Positions 26,977-36,100 of a stretch of DNA of 64,000 nucleotides are shown in pieces (the stretch's first letter is position 1; every line of letters begins with the position of its first letter). Origin of the DNA: Candidatus Deferrimicrobiaceae bacterium (GTDB lineage Bacteria; Desulfobacterota; Deferrimicrobia; Deferrimicrobiales; Deferrimicrobiaceae); the NCBI GenBank assembly GCA_036504035.1, contig DASXVV010000014.1:1-64000 (forward strand), in the 5' to 3' direction. The position numbers and the translations under genes are program-made. The notes beneath the pieces are model-generated. The model saw nothing but the letters and a program-made list of their open reading frames with translations. It was not told the origin of the DNA and did not search any database.

Positions 26977-27905
26977 GCGAGGAAGGCGCGCACGGCGGAG
27001 AGGATCGACGGGGTGTCCAGCCCGTAATGGCGACGGATCGACTCGCGGCCGCCGTATTCGTAGCAGTAGCCGTCCTCGTGGCGCAGCCCAAGCCGCTTGA
27101 CCGGCACGGTGACCCCGTGATCGGCCAGCGTTTCGCAGACGGCGCTCCCAAGCCCCCCGGGCAGGAAGTGCTCCTCGAGGGTGACCAGTCTGCCCGCATC
27201 CCGGACGGCTTCCAGGAACAGGGGCTCATTGACCGGGAACCGGTAGAGATCGATGACGCCGACCGGGATTCCCTGCTTCGCGAGATCGTCCGAAACGGAC
27301 ATGGCGACATGCGTCATGCAGCCGGTCGCCACGATATATGCCCCGGGCGATCGGCGGAGGACGGCAACCCCTTCGGAGAAATCGGTCTCGCGGGAGTGGA
27401 GATCGGGCAACGGCTCGCGGTCGAGACGGATGTAGCGGGACGACGGACCGGCGACGGCGAGGTCGGCGACGGCGGCGGCCATCACGTTGTCGGTGACGCT
27501 GTCGATCGAAACGTGAGCCATCGAGCGCATGACGGCAAGGTCCTCGATGATGTGATGCGTCGGCCCCGAATCCGCGTATCCGAAGCCCGCGCCGACTCCG
27601 ACGACGGCGATGGGAATCTGCATGATGCCGCTGTTGACCCGGATCTGCTCGAGGCACCGCAGCGTGATGAAGGGGGCGATGGCGTAGGCGAACACCTTTT
27701 TCCCGCTCAGCGCCAGGCCGGCCGACAGGGTGATGGCGTTCTGCTCGGCGATGCCCACGTTCACGAACTGCGAGGGAAGCTCCAGCCGGATCCGGTCGAG
27801 GGCGGGGGCGCCCATGTCGGCGGTGACGATGACGACCTCCCGATCCCGGGAGGCGTGCTCGTAAATGCGGTTCCAGAAGGCGTCGCGCTGGGAGAGGTCA
27901 CTCAT
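26973..27905 (-). CDS. Transketolase, C-terminal half (split enzyme)
   Basis: A 310-aa protein with the pyrimidine-binding and C-terminal domains of transketolase. FVNVGIAEQNAI has the catalytic Glu54 that activates thiamine diphosphate. AYAIAPFITLRCLEQIRV and GADSGPTHH-like YADSGPTHHIIEDLAVMR follow, and then the transketolase C domain (IVATGCMTHVAM, VTLEEHFLPGGLG). With the gene at 27898 it should form a two-subunit enzyme transferring C2 ketol units. The start at ATG 27905 overlaps the N-half by eight bases and has AAAGGG upstream. Split transketolases occur in primary metabolism of many bacteria, but this copy lies inside a nucleotide-sugar operon. Confidence 0.85.
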   Translation of the reverse strand: MSDLSQRDAFWNRIYEHASRDREVVIVTADMGAPALDRIRLELPSQFVNVGIAEQNAITLSAGLALSGKKVFAYAIAPFITLRCLEQIRVNSGIMQIPIAVVGVGAGFGYADSGPTHHIIEDLAVMRSMAHVSIDSVTDNVMAAAVADLAVAGPSSRYIRLDREPLPDLHSRETDFSEGVAVLRRSPGAYIVATGCMTHVAMSVSDDLAKQGIPVGVIDLYRFPVNEPLFLEAVRDAGRLVTLEEHFLPGGLGSAVCETLADHGVTVPVKRLGLRHEDGYCYEYGGRESIRRHYGLDTPSILSAVRAFLA

Positions 27906-28734
27906 CTTTGAATACCCTTTCGAGGTCCTTCCGGCACGCGTCGGCGATTGCGCCGGCAGGCGCCGAACCGTGCCACAGGGGGATGTCGGACAGCCGCTCG
28001 ATGCCCTTGCCCTTGACGGTGTCCGCGATGACGAGGAGCGGTTTCCGGGAGCGTCGGGACCGAACGTTGGCGAGCGCGTCAAGAAGGCTTTCGAAGCAAT
28101 GCCCGTCGACCCGCTTCACTTCCCATCCGAACGATTCCCATTTCTTGTCCATGGGCTCGAGCGCGACGAGGTTTTCGGTGAAGTCGGTCACGCAGAGGTA
28201 GTTGCGATCCATGATCGCCACCAGGTTGTTGAGGTTGTTGTGGGCGGCGAACATCGCGGTTTCCCAGATGGAGCCTTCGTAGCACTCCCCGTCGCCGATC
28301 AGCGTGAAGACCATGTGGAGCTCGCGGTTCATCCTGGCCCCGAGGGCGAGCCCCGCCGCAAGGCCGAATCCCTGGCCCAGCGATCCCGACGTGATCTCGA
28401 CCCCGGGCACGGAATGCTGGAGATGGACGCCGAATTTCCCGCCCGACTGGGCGAAGACGTCCAGCTCTGCGGGGGGGAAGAAGCCCAGGTCCGCGAGCGT
28501 CGCATAGAGCAGGGGACTGGCTTGCCCCTTGCTCAAAATGAACCGGTCGCGTTCGGGCCAGTCCGGGTGCTGCGGATCGAACCGGAGGATGTTGCCGTGG
28601 TGGAGGGCGACGAGGATCTCGACGCACGACAGCGACGAGGTCACGTGGCCGGTCCCGGCGGCGGTGCACATGTCGAGCACGGTTCGGCGCAGCTGGTGCG
28701 CCTTCTTGCGGAGTTGCTTGACGGTGCCGTGCAT
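27898..28734 (-). CDS. Transketolase, N-terminal half (split enzyme)
   Basis: A 278-aa thiamine-diphosphate-binding subunit. GTGHVTSSLSCVEILVALH begins near residue 27. The ThDP/Mg motif is GDGE (147-150) with N178 closing it (LVAIMDRN). EITSGSLGQGFGLAAGLALG is typical of transketolase. It precedes the C-half in the same operon and lies 16 bases after the upstream radical SAM gene. Possible roles are to make sedoheptulose 7-phosphate for heptose synthesis, or to add a two-carbon branch to a keto sugar. The sequence alone does not decide. Confidence 0.85.
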   Translation of the reverse strand: MHGTVKQLRKKAHQLRRTVLDMCTAAGTGHVTSSLSCVEILVALHHGNILRFDPQHPDWPERDRFILSKGQASPLLYATLADLGFFPPAELDVFAQSGGKFGVHLQHSVPGVEITSGSLGQGFGLAAGLALGARMNRELHMVFTLIGDGECYEGSIWETAMFAAHNNLNNLVAIMDRNYLCVTDFTENLVALEPMDKKWESFGWEVKRVDGHCFESLLDALANVRSRRSRKPLLVIADTVKGKGIERLSDIPLWHGSAPAGAIADACRKDLERVFKDE

Positions 28735-28750
28735 GCGTGTTCCTTTCCTG

Positions 28751-30247
28751 TCAGCTTTCTTCGAGAAGTCGGCGCTTCACGGGGAGGGATAGCATTTTTT
28801 CGAGGTGCCTGACAACCGCGTCGCCGAAGGCGCTTCGGATCATCGCCAGGTAGGCCGGGTCGGAATGGTATGCCAGGAACGCCTCGTCCCGAAATTTCAG
28901 GACCTGCGCGGGCGAGAGCGTTTTGGTCGGAAGCGGGGCGGTGTGGTAGCCGTGCTGGGAGAACCCTTCCCACGCGTCGGGCACGACACCGGGCACCGCG
29001 GCGGCCTGTTCATAAAGCCTGGATCCCGGATAGGCCATGACCGAGTAGAAGTTGGCGAACTCGGTATTGAGTTCCCGGGCGAGCGCCAGCGTCTCCTGCA
29101 TGCTCCCGATCGTATCGTCGGGAAGGCCGAACATATAGTTCCCAAGGACCCGGATGCCGCTGTTCCGGATCAACCGGACCACTTCCCGGATGTCTCCCGA
29201 GATCTTCTTCCGGACCCCGCGGCGGACGGCCTCGTTGCCGGATTCGATGCCCAGGCAGATCCACCGGATGCCCGCACGCGCCATCTTGTCGAGCAGCGCG
29301 GGATCGATCGTGTCGACGCGGCCGTAGGCCCAGAGATTGAGGTCGTAGTTCCGTTCGATGAGCCGGTCGCAGAACCCCTCGACCCGCTTTCCGGACAATA
29401 TGAAAAGCTCGTCCTCGATGCGGATGTTCCGGACGTGGTGGCGCATGACCAGGTCGTCGATCCGGCCGAGGACGTTGTCGAGCGACCAGTAGCGGATGCC
29501 CGGCTTTCCGAAGACGGCGTGGATGCAGCAGTAATCGCAATCATAGGGGCAGCCGAGGGATGTGTGGATCACGGCGTAGGGTGAGCGGACGTCGGAGAAA
29601 TCGGGCGTTTCGCTCCGTTGGAAGTCGTCGAAGCAGTGCATGTTGTGGGCGCGATAAGCGGTGAGGGGCGGCAGCATCCCCCAGTCGCAGGATCGGAGCT
29701 CCGAATCGGGGTCGGCAATCTGAACGATCGGCGCCCCGGGCGTGGCGATGCCGTCCTTCCGGTACCAGAGGCCGCGAACGGCCCCGAGGTCGCGCTTCCC
29801 CCGGAGATGCCCGACCAGGTCTTCGAGGGTGTGGAGCCCCTCTCCCTGGATCACGAAGTCGGCGCTTTCTTCCGCAAGGGTTTTTTGGGGAAGGGCGGAC
29901 GGGTGCGTGCCGCCGAGTGCCACCGGGAGGTCGGGTTCAGCCGCCTTCAGGTCGAGGACGATCCGGCGCGCCGCCGGCATGGTCTGGGTCGACGCGGACG
30001 GGTTGTGGCCGTACACGAGGATCGAGACGAGCCGGGGGCGATGCTTTTCGAGCAGGTCGCGCAGGATGTCGGCATCCCATCCCTCGACGTTGACGTCGTG
30101 GATCGCCGTTTCGATCCCCCGGTCGCGAAGGCCGCACGCGAGCATCAGCGTCCAGGCGGGAGGGGCGACGGCGGTGAATTCGGCGGCCAGCGCCTGATAC
30201 GTCTTTGCGTGGTTCCCCGGATGGATGAAAAGGATGTCGATGCCCAT
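28751..30247 (-). CDS. B12-binding-type radical SAM protein in the sugar operon
   Basis: A 498-aa protein. The N-terminal 170 residues (MGIDILFIHPGN, VSILVYGHNP, ALGGTHPSALP, FVIQGEGLHTLEDL) have the cobalamin-binding fold. The cluster motif is C233-x3-C237-x2-C240 (CPYDCDYC), followed by ENIRIEDELF-like NIRIEDELFIL, CLGIESGNEAVRRGV and NYMFGLPDDT. The ATG at 30247 lies six bases after the kinase stop; a longer open frame overlaps the kinase gene and is rejected. A radical SAM enzyme inside a sugar operon could methylate or rearrange the sugar or its lipid carrier. The substrate is unknown. Confidence 0.8.
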   Translation of the reverse strand: MGIDILFIHPGNHAKTYQALAAEFTAVAPPAWTLMLACGLRDRGIETAIHDVNVEGWDADILRDLLEKHRPRLVSILVYGHNPSASTQTMPAARRIVLDLKAAEPDLPVALGGTHPSALPQKTLAEESADFVIQGEGLHTLEDLVGHLRGKRDLGAVRGLWYRKDGIATPGAPIVQIADPDSELRSCDWGMLPPLTAYRAHNMHCFDDFQRSETPDFSDVRSPYAVIHTSLGCPYDCDYCCIHAVFGKPGIRYWSLDNVLGRIDDLVMRHHVRNIRIEDELFILSGKRVEGFCDRLIERNYDLNLWAYGRVDTIDPALLDKMARAGIRWICLGIESGNEAVRRGVRKKISGDIREVVRLIRNSGIRVLGNYMFGLPDDTIGSMQETLALARELNTEFANFYSVMAYPGSRLYEQAAAVPGVVPDAWEGFSQHGYHTAPLPTKTLSPAQVLKFRDEAFLAYHSDPAYLAMIRSAFGDAVVRHLEKMLSLPVKRRLLEES

Positions 30248-30252
30248 CGGAG

Positions 30253-31326
30253 TCAGCCGTCCTCCGGACCGGCGGCATGGATGTCCGTGAACCGATCGAT
30301 GGTCCGGCTGCTGATGTCGGCGTCGATCTCGGAGAAGTCCTCTTCCTGGTCGAAGAAGATGATCTGGCTGCCGGCATGCTCGAACTTGAACGGGACCCAG
30401 ATGAGCCGGGACAGGGCGTCCCGGACCGCTTTCTGGAATTCCGGCGGCACGAACAGCAGGAGGAAGCCGCCCCCTCCCGCGCCGGTGAGCTTTCCGCCGA
30501 TCGCGCCCGCGTCGATCGCGACCTGGTAGAGGTTGTCGATGTAGGGGCTGGAGATGTCCCGGGATAGCCCCCGCTTGGCCCGCCAGGCCTCCTGCATGAG
30601 CTTCCCGAACCGGCGGATGTCGTCCCGGCTGTTGATCAATGCGGTGCCTTCCGCGACCAGCTCGCCGATCTTCGACAGTTCGTTTTCCCGGGAAGGCAGG
30701 TCGTGGACGTAGCCGTCGGCCACGCGCGACGCGGTCCGCTTGATCCCGGTGTAGAAAAGCATGAGGTGGGAATTCAGTTCGGCGATGCGGGCGCGGGAAA
30801 CGGTGATCGGGCGCACGGTGTATTCGCCGTCCCGATGGAACATGATCTGGTTGAATCCCCCCTGGGCCGCGAGGATCTGGTCTTGCGACCCGACGGTCTC
30901 CCGGAGCAGATCCTGCTCGATGTGGATGCTTTCGGTCGCGAGCTGCTGCTTCGACGGCATCCGCCCCCCGAGGGCATGCAAGGCGTGGAGCAGCCCGACG
31001 GTGAACGCGCTGCTCGACCCCATCCCGCTGCGCGCGGGGAGGTCGCCGTCGTGGTGGATCTCGAGACCCCGGTCGAACTTCAGGAACCGGATGACTTCGC
31101 GGACCGCCGGGTGCCGGATCTGCCCGTAGTCGTTTCCCTCTTCGACCCTCGAATACATGAGCCGGTACTTGTGCTCGAAGAAGGGGGGAAGGTAGCGGCA
31201 GGTGATGTAGCAGTACTTGTTGATGGTCGTCGCAAGAACGCTGCCCCCGTTTTGCTTGAACCATGCCGGGTAATCGGTCCCGCCGCCGAAGAAGGAGATG
31301 CGGAAAGGTGTCCTGCTGATGATCAT
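30253..31326 (-). CDS. hddA: HddA-like heptose 7-phosphate kinase (GHMP family)
   Basis: A 357-aa GHMP kinase. MIISRTPFRISFFGGGTDYP is the usual start of D-glycero-alpha-D-manno-heptose 7-phosphate kinases. The ATP-binding motif PARSGMGSSSA is at 97-107 and the third motif KLTGAGGGGF near residue 288. It would phosphorylate C1 of the heptose 7-phosphate on the way to GDP-heptose. The ATG overlaps the end of the nucleotidyltransferase (ATGA). The pathway's isomerase (GmhA) and phosphatase (GmhB) are not in this window. A related sugar kinase role (for example on another 7-carbon sugar) remains possible. Confidence 0.78.
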   Translation of the reverse strand: MIISRTPFRISFFGGGTDYPAWFKQNGGSVLATTINKYCYITCRYLPPFFEHKYRLMYSRVEEGNDYGQIRHPAVREVIRFLKFDRGLEIHHDGDLPARSGMGSSSAFTVGLLHALHALGGRMPSKQQLATESIHIEQDLLRETVGSQDQILAAQGGFNQIMFHRDGEYTVRPITVSRARIAELNSHLMLFYTGIKRTASRVADGYVHDLPSRENELSKIGELVAEGTALINSRDDIRRFGKLMQEAWRAKRGLSRDISSPYIDNLYQVAIDAGAIGGKLTGAGGGGFLLLFVPPEFQKAVRDALSRLIWVPFKFEHAGSQIIFFDQEEDFSEIDADISSRTIDRFTDIHAAGPEDG

Positions 31327-32066
31327 TCGAGGGTTCCTGTTGTCTCAGGGATTCGCTTCGAAAAATACGCGTCTGCTTCCGCAAAGGAGGCGGGCGTTCC
31401 GATATCGAAGAATATATCTTTGCACAGGTAAGCCGTAATGGGAATGCCCTGATCCAGCCAGCCGGGGATCACGGTGTTTTCGAGCGACACGAACGTGTCC
31501 TCGGGGATGCCGGCCAGGAGCTGTTCGTGGAACAGGTAGATCCCCGCGTTGATGCTTCCTTCCCCCGCCCGTTTTTCGCGGAAGGCGAGGACGCGCCCCT
31601 CCGGGGAGGTCTCGACGCGCCCGAATCGCGCGGTATCGCGGGCATGCTTGAGGACGATGCTCGCCGGTGCGCCCGTTTGCACGTGGCGGTCAAGGAAAGC
31701 GGGCAGGTCGGCGGCGCAGAAGGAATCGCCGTTCAGGACGAGAATCGTCCCGGACCTGGCCTTCGGCAGCGCGAACCGAAGCGCTCCTCCCGTGCCGAGC
31801 GGAATGGGTTCCTCTGCGTATTCGACCGTCATCCCGTCGTGGCTGGCTCCGACCGCATCGCGGATCTCTGCGGCCCGATAGCCCGTGCACAGAACGACGT
31901 GCCGGACCCCGGCGTGCCGGACCTGACCGAGGATGATCTCGATGAAGGGACGGCCGCCGATCCGGGCCATGACCTTCGGGTGGTCGCCCGTCACGGGGCG
32001 GAGACGTGTACCCTGCCCCCCCGCGAGGACGAAGGCGGAAACGTCGGAGGGCTTCAGGCGGTTCAT
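31323..32066 (-). CDS. hddC: HddC-like sugar-1-phosphate nucleotidyltransferase
   Basis: A 247-aa protein. FVLAGGQGTRLRPVTGDHPK is the nucleotide-binding start of the family. EEPIPLGTGGAL and VLNGDSFC (metal-binding Asp) follow, and KDIFFDIGTPASFAEAD ends it. It most resembles D-glycero-D-manno-heptose 1-phosphate guanylyltransferase and mannose-1-phosphate guanylyltransferase-type enzymes. It would activate the sugar phosphate made by the adjacent kinase. ATGA overlaps couple it to the epimerase before it and the kinase after it. Confidence 0.78.
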   Translation of the reverse strand: MNRLKPSDVSAFVLAGGQGTRLRPVTGDHPKVMARIGGRPFIEIILGQVRHAGVRHVVLCTGYRAAEIRDAVGASHDGMTVEYAEEPIPLGTGGALRFALPKARSGTILVLNGDSFCAADLPAFLDRHVQTGAPASIVLKHARDTARFGRVETSPEGRVLAFREKRAGEGSINAGIYLFHEQLLAGIPEDTFVSLENTVIPGWLDQGIPITAYLCKDIFFDIGTPASFAEADAYFSKRIPETTGTLE

Positions 32067-32998
32067 GCGTTCCGGTACGGTCCCTTGTCGATCATCCGGA
32101 CGCCCTTGATCAGTTCCCCGATCCCTTCCGCGAGCGATCGGCGCGCCTCGAATCCGGCATCCTTGAGCCGCCGGCTGGATACGATGTAGTTCCGCTTGTC
32201 GGGGTCGGTGCCGATATCCGAGAAGATGATGTTGAAATCCGGGATCGCTCCCTTGATCGCAAGCGCCAGCTCGCCCTTGGACATATTCGCCGAATCGAGC
32301 CCGAGGTTGTAGGGCTTGCCTGCCATCGCGCCTCCGTGCTCGATGCAATGGCAAAAGCAATCGGCGACATCCCGGATATGGACGAAGTTCCGCTTGAAAT
32401 CCTTTTCGAAAATGACGATGCTCTTCTCGGTCAGCGCTGCGAGCACGAAGTGGTTGACGAGCAGGTCGTACCGCATCCGGGGGGATGTCCCGAACACCGT
32501 CGCCAGCCGCAGCGTGATGGCGTTTTCCTTCTGCAGGATCGCCCGCTCGGCGTCAGACTTCGTGTGGCCGTACAATGAAATGGGTTCCAGCGGAGTTTCT
32601 TCCGTGCAAAGGACATCGCCGGACTTCGTGCCGTACCCGCTGTTGGTGGTCGGGTAGATCAGGAGCTGGTCCCGGCTTCGGAGCGCGTTCAAAAGCACGG
32701 ATGCCTCGAAGTTGACCGACTTGGCATAGAAAGGGTCGTTATCGCAGGCCGGCGCCCCGACCAGTGCCGCCAGGTGGATGATGACGTCGGACCTCCCGAG
32801 GATCGGCGCGAGGGCGGCCCGGTCCCGGACGTCGCCCCGGACGAAGTCGAAATCGGGGTTGTTGCACAGGTGGAGAAGGGTGGATTGCCGGTAAAGCAGG
32901 TTGTCGAGTGCGATGACCTTGTGTCCGCATGCAAGAAGCCGGTCGCAAAGCACCGAACCGATGTAACCGGAACCACCCGTGACGCAGACGCGAAGCAT
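32063..32998 (-). CDS. NAD-dependent epimerase/dehydratase (extended SDR)
   Basis: A 311-aa extended short-chain dehydrogenase. The NAD-binding motif GGSGYIGS is at 8-15, TTNSGYG at 117-123, and the catalytic Y143-x3-K147 (YGHTK) follows. NFVHIRDVADCF is the usual substrate-domain motif. It would act on a nucleotide-linked sugar, oxidising C4 transiently for epimerisation or dehydration. It is the first gene of the eight-gene minus-strand operon, with a GGAAGGAG ribosome site before the ATG. Three residues of CVTG-type N-terminus precede the glycine loop, so the start is well defined. Confidence 0.82.
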   Translation of the reverse strand: MLRVCVTGGSGYIGSVLCDRLLACGHKVIALDNLLYRQSTLLHLCNNPDFDFVRGDVRDRAALAPILGRSDVIIHLAALVGAPACDNDPFYAKSVNFEASVLLNALRSRDQLLIYPTTNSGYGTKSGDVLCTEETPLEPISLYGHTKSDAERAILQKENAITLRLATVFGTSPRMRYDLLVNHFVLAALTEKSIVIFEKDFKRNFVHIRDVADCFCHCIEHGGAMAGKPYNLGLDSANMSKGELALAIKGAIPDFNIIFSDIGTDPDKRNYIVSSRRLKDAGFEARRSLAEGIGELIKGVRMIDKGPYRNA

Positions 32999-33027
32999 AC
33001 GAGTCTCCTTCCAGTTCGCGGGAAACG

Positions 33028-33056
33028 ATTATAATGTGAATTTGCTCGGGTCGGGA
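33028..33056 (-). promoter_or_regulatory. Predicted promoter for the sugar operon
   Basis: On the minus strand a consensus TATAAT (33033-33028) lies 30 bases before the epimerase ATG. The -35 region (TCCCGA, 33056-33051) is weak. Confidence 0.35.
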
Positions 33057-33070
33057 GACATGATAATAGT

Positions 33071-33100
33071 TTCCGAATCGGCACGCGAATTGTTTATACT
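33071..33100 (+). promoter_or_regulatory. Predicted promoter for the M6 protease/beta-barrel unit
   Basis: TTCCGA (33071-33076), an 18-base spacer and TATACT (33095-33100) face the ATG at 33158 and diverge from the sugar-operon promoter. Confidence 0.42.
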
Positions 33101-33157
33101 TGCCCGGATACGCGTGTGGTGCGTATTTTGACGCTTGTGGTGTACCCAAGGAGCGAC

Positions 33158-36100
33158 ATGACGTTTCGTAGAAAATACGAGTCCTGCCTGGTTTTGTTAC
33201 TGCTCATTCTGCTCGTTTCGGTCGCCGGTGCCATGCCTCCGCCGCGCCCGGGGCTTGTCGACCCCTATACGGGGCGGTACCGCACGACGGGGGGCAGGGT
33301 GCCCGAGGCGCCGGCTTCGGTCCTTTCGCCGCGCCCCTCCGCGGAAGGCGGGAAATTCCCCTATGCGCCGTCGGCGTTGGTGAAATCACGCACCACCGCG
33401 CGTCCGCTCTCCATCAGCGCCATCGGCAACAACTTTCGTCCGCTGGTGCTGATGATCGATTTCGCCGCCCGGCCGGCGTCGCCGTTCGCGACGCGCGCGA
33501 CCCTGGACACGGTGCTGTATACCGGCAGCCAGAGCCTGAAGAACTATTGGGCCGAGGTTTCGCGCGGGTTGTTCACCTTTTCCCCGCTGGCATCGAATGC
33601 CGACATCAATCCCGACGGAAGCGGAACGCTCACATTCGGATGGCTCCGCCCGACGGCCGGCCCGTCCGCCCCCGGGGGGTCCTTCCATTCCACCATCACC
33701 GATCCCCTGGCCATCTCGAATGCGGCCGTCCCCAATGTGCAGCAGCTGCTCCGGGACGCCATCGCCTATCTCGACAACACCACGTTCGCAGGCGTCCCCT
33801 TCGTCGACTACCGCAATCCGGTCGACAACACCGTCTCGGTCATCATCGTGCATTCGGGCTACGGGCAGGAGGACTCAGGCAACACCACCGACCCCTATTC
33901 CCATTCGGCTCCTTTCCCGGTGGATGCCCCGATCAAGACCCGCAACGGTTTCGTGATCGCCGATTACACGCTGGTGCCGTCGCTCCAGTTCTATAACGAT
34001 CTCCTGCAGGCCCGCGACAAGCCGATCGGCGTTGGCGTCATCGCCCACGAAATGGGCCACCTGCTGGGGTTGCCCGATCTCTACCCCACTGCGTCGGGGG
34101 GGCAGGGGGTGATCCAGCGCAACTATTCCGGCGTCGGCGTGTTCGATCTCATGGGGTACGGCCTGTGGGGCAGCCCGCTGTCGGCGGGACGCCTGCCCGG
34201 GTCGACACTCTCCGGGTTTCCGCCGGGCACCGAGTCGCCGTCCCATCTCTCGGCATGGTCCAAGGCCGAGCTCGGCTGGCTCGTTCCCACGATCGTTTCG
34301 CGCACCACGACCGCCGACCTGCTGTTGCCTCCCGCCGAGACGAACCTCGCCGCCTACAAGATCTATCCCAACGGGCCCGGCGACGAATCGCAGTTCTTCC
34401 TCATCGAAAACCGGCAACTGCCCGGCACGACCGGCGCACGCTTCGATGGCGGTCTCCCGGGCAGCGGCATGCTTGTCTGGCGCGTCGACAACGACAAGAT
34501 GGACCTGTGGCGCAATTCCAACCTTTCGGTTCCGTTGCTGCGGACCCAGCCGGTCAACGACGACAACACGGCCTCCTATCCGCATCTCGGCCTCTCGGTG
34601 ATGGAAGCCGACCTGCCCGACGCCGTCGACCCGCTCATTTCCCCCTTCGTCCCCCATCTCGTCCGGTCGTTCCCGGCCGGATCGGTCACGGCCGCGAACG
34701 CCTACTTCTTCGGCTCGGCCGGTGATTTCTTCGGGACAGGCCGCATTTTCGACCGGACGCATCCCGTCCCGGGCGCCGACATGACCAACTCGGCCCCGTG
34801 GTCGCTCAAGCGCTTCCTCGACACGGGCTGGCAGCTCGTCGTCAATTTCTTTTCCAATTCCATCCGGCTGACCGCCGAGTTGCCGTTCTGGAAAAACTTT
34901 ACGGACATCCCGCCCAACAACCCGTCGACCACGCTTCATCAGGTGCTCACCTACGGCTTCGACAACTCGGGCCGCACCTGGATCGGCACGGCCGCCGACG
35001 GTATCTGGGTCTATGGCATCAATACCTGGACTCACCTGGTTCCTGCGCTTTCGAGCCGCGTCCAGGCGATGGCTTACGACGGCGCCTCCAACACGATGTG
35101 GGTGGGAACGAACCAATCCCTCGAACGCGTGCAAACGGGGCGCTTCCTCGCGCCCCCGATCTCGGGCTTCAACGTCAATTCGCTCCTGATCGACCGTCGG
35201 TCGAAGAAATGGATGGTGTCCGGGGGCGGGCTGGCCTTGAGTGCGGTCTACGACACGCCGTCCGAGTTCAACGTCGTGAGCGAAGTCACGTTCCGGCTTA
35301 CGCGCACCGGCGGGTCTACCGGACTGGCGACGGGCGAGTCCATAACCTGCATTGCCCTCGACAACAACGTGATCTCCGTAGACCCGACCGACCCCGTCCC
35401 GTTCAAGGACGTCCTCTATGTGGGCACTTCGCAGGGGCGCATCTTCCGGAACGCGCGCGCCGACAACGGCGCAGTCCTTTTCCCGCTTTACCCCGCCGAC
35501 GGGATCAACGGTCCCTCGTTTTTCACGAGCACGCTCAAGTTCGAAGAAATGCCGATGCCCGCGCTGTCGCCCTCCGCCATCTACGGCATGGCGGTCGACG
35601 GTGCCGGCACCCTGTGGATCTCCACCAACCTGGGCATGCTGCCGTTCGACCGGGGCGAATACCACCAGGCGCCCGGCGTCAGCTTTTTCAACCCCTTCAA
35701 TATGTTCGGTGACAATATCCTCACCAGCCAGCCCGGCTACATCCCCGTCCCTAATCCCCAATTCACCGGCGCCAACATCTTGCCCACCGGAGTCGCGCAC
35801 CAGCAGAACGGGCAGGACCGCGGCATCATCTGGGTGGCCTACGGCGATGGGCGGCCGCAACCTCTCCCGCCGCTGCCCCCGTTCTCCGAGTTGTCCGGCG
35901 GCGGCGCCGAGCGGATCGACGTCGGGGCGATGGCCAACCCGAAGATCCCCCGGGTCGGCACCTGGTACGAGGTGGCCCGCACCCTGTTCACGCTCAACGA
36001 TCAAGTCCCCAAGGGGCCGGGCGTCCTCAAGACGGGTGGGCTGGTCAGCGACCTCATCGGGGCGTTCGGGGACGGCGGATTCAACATCTGGTTCGGCACG

